Counted from the first letter of the stretch, positions 1 to 5,543 are shown. The stretch: DNA of 7,795 nt from an uncultured Verrucomicrobiota bacterium (GCA_946482165.1 CAMLQS010000238.1:1-7795), one strand, 5' to 3'. Notes: generated from the letters alone by a model not told the origin. Made by a program: numbers and translations.

Positions 1-100
1 TGTTTTGGCGGGGGGGGGGGGGGGCGGGGGGGGGGGGTTTTTTTGTGGGGCTGGGGCTCCTGGGGGGGGGGGGGTGGGTGGGGGGGGGGGGGGGGGGGGG
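1..100. other. G-homopolymer low-complexity contig end, probable sequencing artefact
   Basis: By count, the first 100 bases contain 76 G, 18 T, 6 C and no A. There are uninterrupted G runs at 10-24, 26-37, 62-74 and 80-100, and a T7 run at 38-44. This differs sharply from the sequence after position 101, which is ordinary GC-rich DNA with all four bases. Two-colour sequencing chemistry reads absent signal as G, so such a block at a contig edge is best explained as poly-G read tails taken into the assembly. A genuine G-quadruplex-forming tract is the alternative, but the length and the total lack of A argue against it. Open reading frames through it (poly-Gly) are not genes. Confidence 0.75.
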
Positions 101-379
101 CCGGGGCAAAGAAACTATCCGATGGAGCGAACCAAGAACGCCGGGGTGGGTGGCGTCCCCGCATGGCGCGCCGTCCCCAAGGGGATGGAGGCGGCGGCCG
201 GGGCGGCGGGGACGCGTGTCGAAGTGGACGCGTTCGCCAAGGCGGATAGAGGTGGCGGGACGTGTTTTCATCGACTCGGCAAAGACTAGTCGGATAGACG
301 GCCTGCAAGGAGCAGGCGGGCTTCGGGCCCGGTGTGGGGTGTTTTCAGGTGAACGCGCATGGGGAGCGGCGCAGGTCGC
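101..379. other. Intergenic region downstream of the glycosyltransferase gene, no gene seen
   Basis: This stretch follows the stop of the minus-strand glycosyltransferase gene. Reading frames across it give Gly/Arg-rich translations with no recognisable domain. It holds a perfect hairpin at 301-317, an overlapping smaller one at 317-331, an 8-base direct repeat GGACGCGT at 210-217 and 226-233, and an 8-base inverted pair CTATCCGA (115-122) and TCGGATAG (290-297). No promoter or RNA gene could be identified. Confidence 0.6.
301..317 (-). terminator. Candidate hairpin downstream of the glycosyltransferase gene
   Basis: GCCTGC (301-306) and GCAGGC (312-317) form a perfect 6-bp stem with a 5-base loop, about 63 bases beyond the minus-strand stop codon. 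A second stem, CGGGC/GCCCG (317-331), abuts it and shares one base. No U-tract follows on the minus strand, so a standard intrinsic terminator is not shown. The position after the gene is the only support for a role in ending or stabilising its transcript. Confidence 0.25.
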
Positions 380-1570
380 TCAAGCCCGGGCGTAGGCGGG
401 GGAGGCTTCGGGAAGGGCGCCGGCCGGAAGCAGGCGTCCATAGATGCCGACAACGCGCGAGTAGGCGCGGGACTGGTCGTAGAAATCGCGGGCGATCTCG
501 CGATGGTTGCAGGCGGCGCGCCGGGACGAACCGCGTTCGGCCGCCCAATCGGAGATGGCTGCGGAGAACGCGGCGACATCGCCGACGGGCGCGTGCCAGA
601 GGTGCGAGAGCGGCCGGTGGAGGAGGTCGCCGTTGCCCGGGGCCTCGCTCAGAATGAGGGGAAGGTCGCTGGCGAGCGCCTCGAGCAACGCGAGCGAGAA
701 GCCCTCGTAACGAGAGGTGAGCGCGAAGCCGTCGATCGCCTGGTAGAACTCTGCGGGCCGCGGGTGGTAGGGCAGGCGGACTATGCGGCCGGCGAGACCG
801 TTTTCTTCGACGATGCGATCAAGTTCGGCATCGAGTTCGCCCTGGCCGACGTGAAAGAGCACGAGGCGAGGATCGCGGCGGGCGGCGAGGGCGAAGGCGC
901 CGTAGAGCGTGACGGGATCCTTTTGAAAGGAGCTTCGGCACATGGTGCCGAGGACGAGCGCGTCGGCGGGAAGGCCGAACGCGGCCCGGAGTTCGTTCCG
1001 GCGCTCCGGGGTAGGCGGGAAAAAGCGGTTCGTATCAACTCCGTTCGCGACGAGAGGCGCGCGCGCCGGCGAGATGCGGAGGCGATGGAGCGCGTAGCGC
1101 TGCTCGTCGTAGGAGCAGGTGATCGTCGTGCTCCAGCGGCCCAGGAGCCGCTCGACGGCGTCGTATGCGAAATCAAAGCGACCGCGCGAGGGGCGCATTC
1201 CGATGTATGCATGGGGCTGATACACGATAGGAACGCCCGCGACTCCCAGGAAAGGAAGCGCGCGGCCGAGGCCCCCCGCCTTGGCGCTGTGGCAATGAAC
1301 GAGGTCGGGCCGGATTTCGCGGACGAAGGCTCGAAGCGAGATCAGCGCGCGAAGATCGTCCAGGCAGGGGCGGTTGCCCACTCGCAGGTTGAGCGCGCGG
1401 CCGCCTTCGTTCTCCACGCGGGCCACCAAACGCCGAAGCGCCTCGCCCGAGCGCACGTCGGAGTAGGCCAAGTGGACGGCGATGCCGTGGCCGAGGAGGT
1501 GATCGACGAGGCCCTCGACATAGCGAAACACGCCGTCGATGCCCGGCTCGGAGATTACCAGGACAGTCAT
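380..1570 (-). CDS. GT4-type (GT-B fold) glycosyltransferase
   Basis: This 396-residue protein looks like a retaining GT-B glycosyltransferase, which would move a sugar from a nucleotide-activated donor to an acceptor, most often in surface polysaccharide or glycan assembly. The N-terminal acceptor-side domain (about 1-170) contains GVFRYVEGL (13-21) and the HCHSAKAGG segment (92-100). The C-terminal donor domain begins around NGVDTNRF (176-183), has FQKDP (215-219) with a candidate phosphate-contacting Lys, and carries the EX7E signature at E289 and E297 (segment EGFSLALLE), a family hallmark. The length is typical. No signal peptide or membrane span is seen, so it is probably cytoplasmic or membrane-peripheral. 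The start is favoured by AAAGGA five bases before the ATG. No polysaccharide cluster surrounds it, so donor and acceptor cannot be named. It appears monocistronic within the window. Confidence 0.93.
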   Translation of the reverse strand: MTVLVISEPGIDGVFRYVEGLVDHLLGHGIAVHLAYSDVRSGEALRRLVARVENEGGRALNLRVGNRPCLDDLRALISLRAFVREIRPDLVHCHSAKAGGLGRALPFLGVAGVPIVYQPHAYIGMRPSRGRFDFAYDAVERLLGRWSTTITCSYDEQRYALHRLRISPARAPLVANGVDTNRFFPPTPERRNELRAAFGLPADALVLGTMCRSSFQKDPVTLYGAFALAARRDPRLVLFHVGQGELDAELDRIVEENGLAGRIVRLPYHPRPAEFYQAIDGFALTSRYEGFSLALLEALASDLPLILSEAPGNGDLLHRPLSHLWHAPVGDVAAFSAAISDWAAERGSSRRAACNHREIARDFYDQSRAYSRVVGIYGRLLPAGALPEASPAYARA

Positions 1571-1575
1571 GAGCG

Positions 1576-1581
1576 TCCTTT
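1576..1581 (-). promoter_or_regulatory. Ribosome binding site of the glycosyltransferase gene
   Basis: Read on the minus strand, AAAGGA ends five bases before the ATG at 1570. It is one of the few convincing Shine-Dalgarno matches in the window and supports the chosen start. Confidence 0.6.
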
Positions 1582-1583
1582 CC

Positions 1584-1616
1584 CGCCCGACGGGCGTAGT
1601 TCCGCGCGGGGCGGAA
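1584..1616 (-). promoter_or_regulatory. Two leader hairpins just upstream of the glycosyltransferase ribosome binding site
   Basis: TTCCGC (1600-1605) pairs perfectly with GCGGAA (1611-1616) across a 5-base loop, and CGCCCG (1584-1589) is followed by its complement CGGGCG (1591-1596). On the minus strand the two structures come one after the other, and the second ends three bases before the AAAGGA site. They could influence access to the ribosome binding site, or they could be chance products of the high GC content. No ligand-binding fold was recognised. Confidence 0.25.
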
Positions 1617-2047
1617 AAGGGCCGGGACGGCTGGCGGTGCCGCCCGATGGGGAAATGGTTGCTTGAGTGTGAGGCTGCATGGGAGGAGGCGGCGGGGCGA
1701 CCGACGGTCCGCAGGATAACGAGGTCCGGGGCGGGGCGGCATCGGTCCCATGGCGGGGACGGCGGTCAGGCGAAGGCCTCCGCCGGTGCCGGTGAATTGG
1801 GCGGGCGGAAAACTCCGTCGCCCGGGCGGATGCACCCTCGCAAGCGCCGGGACCTCGGCACGGGGATGCGCCGGGAGATGGCGCAGGCGAAGCCCCGCAA
1901 AGCCAGAGCGAGAGAGGACGGACGCCGATCCCTGCGGCATCAATCTGGCGCGCCAAAAGGACAGGGCGCAGGAGCCTCCTGGGCGGACGTGGTCCGGTGG
2001 GGCCGTGGGGTCGAGCGCCGATGGTGAAGCGCCGCCCGGAGACTAAG

Positions 2048-2059
2048 ATGCGGGGATGA
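2048..2059 (+). promoter_or_regulatory. Possible three-codon leader ORF overlapping the CBS gene start
   Basis: GGAG (2038-2041) sits six bases before an ATG at 2048, which opens the mini-ORF ATG-CGG-GGA-TGA (M-R-G-stop). Its TGA overlaps the ATG of the CBS gene as ATGA (2056-2059). The same GGAG is 14 bases from the CBS start itself, which is long for direct use. The arrangement suggests initiation at the mini-ORF followed by re-initiation, but it is very short and could be coincidental. Confidence 0.3.
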
Positions 2060-2466
2060 AAATCGAAGAAATCATGACGCCTTACGTGCGCTGCGTGCAG
2101 TCCGACGTGACCCTGGTCGAGGCCGCGGTGGTGATGCGCGACATGGATGTCGGCGCTCTGCCGATCTGCGAGGGCGGCCGCTTGGCGGGCATGTTGACCG
2201 ACCGCGACATCGCGTTGCGCGCGGTGGCGGAGTGCCGCGATCCGCGCCGGACGATGGTGAAGGACGTGATGTCGCCAGGGGTGGTCTACATCTACGCCGA
2301 TCAGGAGGTGGAGGACGCGGCGGAGTTGATGGAGCGCAAGCAAGTGCGGCGCCTGCCGGTCCTCAACCGGGAGAAACGTCTCGTCGGAATCGTCTCCTTG
2401 GGCGACGTGGCGATCAACACGTCGAACGAGTTGAGCGGCGAGGCGCTCAAGGTGATGTCGCAGTAG
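2056..2466 (+). CDS. Tandem CBS-domain protein
   Basis: This 136-residue protein consists almost entirely of two CBS domains, a Bateman module. The first spans about residues 7-60, with the characteristic GMLTDRDIA stretch (45-53). The second spans about 71-125, opens with VMSPGVVYI (71-79), has RRLPVLN (98-104) and ends with GIVSLGDVA (111-119). Such pairs usually bind adenosine nucleotides or related ligands and sense energy or redox state. Stand-alone versions are common in bacteria and their partners are often unknown. There is no signal peptide or membrane span, so it is probably cytoplasmic. The ATG at 2056 is the only plausible start, because an in-frame TAA lies at 2044-2046. It is convergent with the rhomboid-like gene and divergent from the glycosyltransferase gene, so neither neighbour clearly indicates a target. 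Confidence 0.93.
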   Translation: MKIEEIMTPYVRCVQSDVTLVEAAVVMRDMDVGALPICEGGRLAGMLTDRDIALRAVAECRDPRRTMVKDVMSPGVVYIYADQEVEDAAELMERKQVRRLPVLNREKRLVGIVSLGDVAINTSNELSGEALKVMSQ

Positions 2467-2530
2467 AGGGAGGTCCTGAAAATTCCGGCTGGGCGGGGCG
2501 TGCCGTGGAGCGGAGCGGCGGCGCGAACGG

Positions 2531-2600
2531 GGTGCGGGGCGTGCGGGGCGGCGAGCCAAGGCTCGCCGTCGAAAGCGGCGCCGTGCCGCCGCACTCCATA
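2531..2600. repeat. REP-like palindromic intergenic element
   Basis: The gap between the convergent CBS and rhomboid-like genes holds a dense set of repeats: a tandem 9-mer GTGCGGGGC (2532-2540 and 2541-2549), a perfect palindrome GGCGAGCC-AA-GGCTCGCC (2550-2567), and a second hairpin GCGGCG/CGCCGC (2575-2580 and 2587-2592). The minus-strand reading beginning at an ATG at 2597-2599 gives MECGGTAPLSTASLGSPP. From memory, phrases of this type recur as spurious proteins in Verrucomicrobiota genomes because of dispersed intergenic repeats. It may also act as a bidirectional terminator. That it is multicopy is an inference, since only one copy is visible here. Confidence 0.5.
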
Positions 2601-2604
2601 ACGG

Positions 2605-3486
2605 CTAGCGGTGCTCGTAGCGGCGCGCCAGGCGGGCCTGAGCGGCGGCGAGGCGCTCGTGTTCGACCGGGGTAAGGCTGTCGATGCCGGAGCGGTTGAT
2701 CTTGTCGAGCAAGGCGTCGACCTCGGCCATTTCCAGATTGGTGCGGGGCTGCGCGGCGGCGACGGCGACAGCGGAAGAGGCGCGGGCGGGCCCGATGCGG
2801 ACGACGGCGGGCGCGGAGGCGCGGGCGGGTTGGGCGGCGCGCACGCGACGGAGGCGCGGCAAGGACACGGAGAAATGGCCCTGCGCGTGGCGGGCGAAGG
2901 CGTAAGCGTAGGCGGTGGTGCCCCAGAGAGCGACAAGGCCTTCCCAGTGGTGGGCGGCCAAGGCCATGAGCGTGTAGACGCCGACAAGGACGACGGCGGC
3001 CCAACTCGCGAGAATGTTGAGGCAGACGGTCGCGGTGGGGTTTAAGGTGGCGTAGGCGACGAAGACCGCGAGGGCTCCGGTTTGGCCGGCAAGAATCATC
3101 GGGTGCCAGAGGCCGAAAGCCGAGAGAAGGACGGGCGGGATAAAGTAGATGAACGCGTAAAGGCGCAGGAAGGAGCGGCGGCCGAGAACGCGCTCGACGT
3201 CGTGGCCGAACCAGAGGAGCAGCGCCAGATCGATGGCGATTTCCACGCTGGGTGCGTTGATGAGCCCGTAAGTCAGCACGCGCCAGACTTCGCCGGAGAA
3301 GAGGCCGATGCTGTCGAACGCGAGATTTCTGAGAACCGAGAGCGCGCCGAAAGCCTGCAGCAGGGCGGTGGCCAGGATGGTGACCGCGAGGCCGGCCACG
3401 ATAACGTGGACGGCGAATAGCGGCCGACCCTGCACCCAAGTCAGGGGCTGGTGGTCATCGTCGGAGACTTCGTAGGATCGGTTCAT
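2605..3486 (-). CDS. Rhomboid-like integral membrane protein, catalytic residues altered
   Basis: The 293-residue protein has about six hydrophobic segments (within roughly 23-205) and rhomboid landmarks: GEVWRVLTYGL (65-75, the WR motif of loop 1), GQTGAL (134-139) where active enzymes have GxSG, and HHWEGLVALWG (179-189) matching the HxxG region of the last helix. Against the E. coli GlpG residues, the nucleophile Ser is Thr136, and the oxyanion-hole His and Asn appear to be Glu82 and Asp86. Only the catalytic His (H180) is kept, so it may be a non-proteolytic rhomboid or use Thr. After an Ala/Pro/Arg-rich linker (about 212-250) comes a short helical tail, EVDALLDKINRSGIDSLTP (255-273), of a type known on other bacterial rhomboids (DUF6576-like, from memory). 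I chose the start at 3486 because its N-terminus looks natural. An upstream in-frame ATG at 3534 would add 16 residues, and neither has a clear ribosome binding site. Confidence 0.85.
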   Translation of the reverse strand: MNRSYEVSDDDHQPLTWVQGRPLFAVHVIVAGLAVTILATALLQAFGALSVLRNLAFDSIGLFSGEVWRVLTYGLINAPSVEIAIDLALLLWFGHDVERVLGRRSFLRLYAFIYFIPPVLLSAFGLWHPMILAGQTGALAVFVAYATLNPTATVCLNILASWAAVVLVGVYTLMALAAHHWEGLVALWGTTAYAYAFARHAQGHFSVSLPRLRRVRAAQPARASAPAVVRIGPARASSAVAVAAAQPRTNLEMAEVDALLDKINRSGIDSLTPVEHERLAAAQARLARRYEHR

Positions 3487-3571
3487 CCGGGCGCGGGCGA
3501 CGGCGTCGGTGAAAGTGACACAAAAGGACGGCATGGAGACAAAAGATTTTTCGCTCCATGCGCAATTCGGC

Positions 3572-3591
3572 GGGGCTCCCGTCGGAGCCCC
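3572..3591 (-). terminator. Strong hairpin between the PEP-CTERM and rhomboid-like genes
   Basis: GGGGCTCC (3572-3579) and GGAGCCCC (3584-3591) form a perfect 8-bp stem with a 4-base loop, beginning seven bases past the PEP-CTERM stop codon on the minus strand. No U-tract follows, so it would be a U-less terminator or a 3'-end stabiliser. It suggests that the downstream rhomboid-like gene is at least partly uncoupled from the PEP-CTERM gene. Confidence 0.5.
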
Positions 3592-3597
3592 CGGGTG

Positions 3598-4992
3598 TCA
3601 CCCCGGTCCCGGATAGGCCGGGACGGGCTGAAGGCATGGGAAAGGGCGGCGCGGGCGCCGGAGGAGGGGACATGCGCAGAGGCCGCCGAAGAGGAGCAGG
3701 CCGGTGGCGTCGGGCTCGGGGACGGGGGCCGAGGGGAAAAGCATGCCGCCGGAGCTCGAGCTCCAGGTGGTCTCGCCCCAACCGTCGAAAACGATTTTCG
3801 CGAGGTTGCTGGAGCCGGGGCTGACGTCGGCGTAGAAATGGTCCAGGTCGTTGGACCAATTCAGGATCGTGAGAACGGAATCGCCCGAGAGGGTCAGGTT
3901 ATCGATGTCGAAGGTGGCGCCGCCCGCCCCGAAATCGATGACGCTGTCGCCCGTGATGACGAGGTTGTCGATCGTCTGCGTGCTGTCGCCCAGTTCCAGC
4001 ACGGCGCCGTCGCCGAGCGTGATGTCGGTCCAATTGCCGTTGAACTGGTTGTTTTCGCCAAAGGTGAGCGTGGCGTGGGAGACGTTGATCTGGCCGGTGT
4101 TCACCGCGATGCCGCTGCTCTTGTCGAGATGGAGACTGCCGCCGGTGACGTTGAAGGAGCCGAAGGAGTTGGTGCCGGATCCGGTGAACGTGACGGCTCC
4201 GCCGGACTGCGTGTAGACGCTGTTGTTGATCTGGGTGTTGAACACCACCTGGTCGCCGCCGCTTACGGAGATGGTCGAAACGCTGAGCGAGTTGCCGTTG
4301 AAGGTGCGGTCCCCGGTTCCGGCGATGGAGAGCGGCCCGCCGCCTTGGATCCCCGTGAAAACGACGTCGCCGGCGCCATCTATGGTGGTGCCGCCGGAGC
4401 CGACGTTGATGGACGCGCCGAAGTTCACATCGCCGTCGCCGAGGATGTTGAGCTTGGTGGCGCTGACGTAGTCGGAGAAACTGCGGTCGCCCGCGCCGCT
4501 TGTGGTAACGATGCCGGCGCCGTTGACCTGATTGCCAAAGCTGACGTTGCCGGAACCGGCCAGAGCGAGGTTGTAGCCGCCGGCTCCGACATAGCCGTTT
4601 AGGGCGAGATTTCCCGAGGCGAGAGTCCAGGACTGGTGGCCGCCGAGCGCGACCTGATTGCCGATGGTCTGAGTTTGGGCGCTGTTGTTGGCGATGCCGC
4701 CGACGCCAAGGGTAATGCGGTTGCCGCTCAGGTTGAACGCGGCGGCGGCGGCGGCGAAGGAGAGGGACGACGGGGATACGTTGGAGGATAGGCTGACGTT
4801 GGTCTGAACGTTGCCGTCGAAGGAGACCGTGGAACCCGTGATCGGGACGGAGTTGCCGCTCCAGTTTAATCCGTTGTTCCAACTGCCGTTTCCTCCCTCG
4901 CCATCCCACGTTTGCGAACGCACGGAAACAGCCGCAGCCGCGAGGAGCGCGACTAAAAAGGCGGATCGGCTGTGGGATGCGCGGGACATCAT
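3598..4992 (-). CDS. Exported beta-rich PEP-CTERM protein
   Basis: The 464-residue protein starts with a signal peptide (basic MMSRASHSRS, then hydrophobic 11-22, probable cleavage near residue 26 before QTWDG). The mature part is rich in Gly, Ser, Asn and Thr. Seven short repeats of the form GxGDxxF recur every 19-21 residues (146, 166, 185, 206, 225, 244 and 263), as expected for a beta-solenoid like autotransporter passengers. The C-terminus has the PEP-CTERM layout: PEP at 425-427, hydrophobic helix 429-443, then RRPRR (445-449). In this family the tail is recognised by an exosortase that removes it and anchors or releases the protein at the cell surface. No exosortase gene is in the window. 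A further 15 residues (PFPCLQ to PGPG) follow the Arg cluster, which is unusual. Two ATGs are adjacent at the start, and no Shine-Dalgarno is visible. Confidence 0.92.
   Translation of the reverse strand: MMSRASHSRSAFLVALLAAAAVSVRSQTWDGEGGNGSWNNGLNWSGNSVPITGSTVSFDGNVQTNVSLSSNVSPSSLSFAAAAAAFNLSGNRITLGVGGIANNSAQTQTIGNQVALGGHQSWTLASGNLALNGYVGAGGYNLALAGSGNVSFGNQVNGAGIVTTSGAGDRSFSDYVSATKLNILGDGDVNFGASINVGSGGTTIDGAGDVVFTGIQGGGPLSIAGTGDRTFNGNSLSVSTISVSGGDQVVFNTQINNSVYTQSGGAVTFTGSGTNSFGSFNVTGGSLHLDKSSGIAVNTGQINVSHATLTFGENNQFNGNWTDITLGDGAVLELGDSTQTIDNLVITGDSVIDFGAGGATFDIDNLTLSGDSVLTILNWSNDLDHFYADVSPGSSNLAKIVFDGWGETTWSSSSGGMLFPSAPVPEPDATGLLLFGGLCACPLLRRPRRPFPCLQPVPAYPGPG
3606..3624 (-). repeat. Hairpin inside the last codons of the PEP-CTERM gene
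   Basis: GTCCCGG (3606-3612) and CCGGGAC (3618-3624) form a perfect 7-bp stem with a 5-base loop, lying just before the stop codon. With the GGGTG-T-CACCC palindrome centred on the stop (about 3593-3603) and the stem at 3572-3591, it makes three consecutive inverted repeats. Structure of this kind usually lies beyond a gene, so its presence within the reading frame fits a tail that has grown into former 3' flanking sequence. Confidence 0.5.
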
Positions 4993-5183
4993 GAAGCGAG
5001 ACGTCGGAGATCAATCGAGGCTACCGGGAAACGTTCTGCGGGATACCCGCGATACTATCGGATCGGGCGGATTTGGAAAGGGGAAAGTCCGCGTCCCGGC
5101 GCCCGCCCGCGGATGGTCGGGAGGGGGGGGGGCGCGTGAGCCCGGGAGGCTTGAATTTCGCGGCGGAGGGCGTTCGTTGACGG
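4993..5183. other. Divergent promoter region between PEP-CTERM and RQC-like genes
   Basis: These 191 bases separate two divergently oriented genes, so promoters are expected, but no confident -35/-10 pair was found. A run of ten G lies at 5123-5132. GGAGGG at 5165-5170 lies 13 bases before the ATG at 5184 and may serve the RQC-like gene. Confidence 0.4.
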
Positions 5184-5543
5184 ATGCACCTGAGGCGATG
5201 CCAGACTTTTCAGATGCAAGCCGCGGAACCGTGGGAAACGGTGGCGCCGCGAGAGATGGACGCGGAGGAGCGATCGGCGGTCCTGGCGGCGTGCGAGGCG
5301 TCGATTTCCGCGCGTGGGGGGCGGACGGATGCGATGCCGGCCCTGCGAGGGAATCGGGCGGAGCGAGTGCGGCGCCTCGGGCTGACTTCGTGCCGGGGTT
5401 TCGGTTTCCTGGCCTCGCTCGACGAGAGGGAGGTGTTGGCGCGTATCGATACCTTGATACAGGAGGGCTGGCTGCGCGCGGAACGAGACGAGGCGGGCCG
5501 GGTGTTGCTTGCGTCGGCGGCGAAAGGAGGCGCGGACTCATGA
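5184..5543 (+). CDS. Stand-alone RQC-like winged-helix domain protein
   Basis: The 119-residue product resembles the RQC domain of RecQ helicases, a winged helix that binds DNA. Residues 27-45 (DAEERSAVLAACEA onwards) fit its opening helix. MPALRGNRAERVRRLGL (51-67) matches the 'LRGSK..KIRELGL' core pattern, and GFLASLDEREVLARIDTLI (74-92) with EGWL (94-97) matches the recognition-helix and wing region. No helicase motor, zinc-binding domain or HRDC is present, so it cannot be a helicase by itself. Small RQC-type proteins may bind nucleic acid or act as adaptors; the role here is inferred. The start is uncertain: 5184 is the longest, after an in-frame TGA at 5178-5180, but ATGs at 5214 and 5256 are alternatives, and the first ten residues look unlike coding sequence. 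It is divergent from the PEP-CTERM gene and convergent with the large helical protein. Confidence 0.7.
   Translation: MHLRRCQTFQMQAAEPWETVAPREMDAEERSAVLAACEASISARGGRTDAMPALRGNRAERVRRLGLTSCRGFGFLASLDEREVLARIDTLIQEGWLRAERDEAGRVLLASAAKGGADS
5523..5530 (+). promoter_or_regulatory. Strong Shine-Dalgarno ahead of the ATG at 5540
   Basis: AAAGGAGG lies in the last codons of the RQC-like gene, nine bases before an ATG that overlaps that gene's stop as ATGA. Both sequence and spacing are near ideal, although the bases also encode Lys-Gly-Gly and may have arisen that way. Confidence 0.4.

Larger units (their letters stand above)
1571..2055. other. Divergent intergenic region between glycosyltransferase and CBS genes
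   Basis: These 485 bases separate two divergently transcribed genes, so both promoters should lie here. I could not assign -35/-10 boxes with confidence. Reading frames across it are Arg/Gly/Pro-rich with no recognisable domain. Visible structure includes the leader hairpins next to the glycosyltransferase gene, the palindrome CGCCCGGGCG (1819-1828), TGGCGCGCCA (1946-1955), and a 6-1-6 inverted repeat CAGGAG-C-CTCCTG (1969-1981) about 75 bases before the CBS start. Confidence 0.5.

Noticed and set aside
5..289. Poly-Gly reading frame at the left edge
   Set aside because: It is a translation of the A-free poly-G block, which is likely artefactual, and has no domain or plausible composition.
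359..1666. Long plus-strand frame of about 435 codons over the glycosyltransferase gene
   Set aside because: It is antisense to a clear GT-B enzyme. Long open antisense frames are expected at this GC content, and its translation shows no domain.
1173..1943. Minus-strand Arg/Pro-rich frame running from the divergent region into the glycosyltransferase gene
   Set aside because: It overlaps the glycosyltransferase in another frame, and its Pro/Arg-rich composition is typical of non-coding frames in GC-rich DNA.
2531..2600. CRISPR array or insertion-sequence end
   Set aside because: Repeats are too short and not regularly spaced with unique spacers. No transposase or target-site duplication is visible.
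3451..4602. Plus-strand frame of about 383 codons over the PEP-CTERM gene
   Set aside because: It is antisense to a protein with signal peptide, regular repeats and PEP-CTERM tail. Its Gly/Ala/Val/Glu-rich product is a reverse-complement shadow.
2605..4992. Rhombosortase / GlyGly-CTERM pairing of the rhomboid-like protein with its exported neighbour
   Set aside because: The neighbour carries a PEP-CTERM, not a GlyGly-CTERM, tail. Those are processed by exosortases, and the rhomboid-like protein lacks the catalytic Ser a rhombosortase needs. A strong hairpin also separates the genes.
3598..4992. Classical autotransporter (type Va) identity for the beta-repeat protein
   Set aside because: The passenger-like repeats are present, but there is no C-terminal beta-barrel. 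The protein ends in a PEP-CTERM signal.
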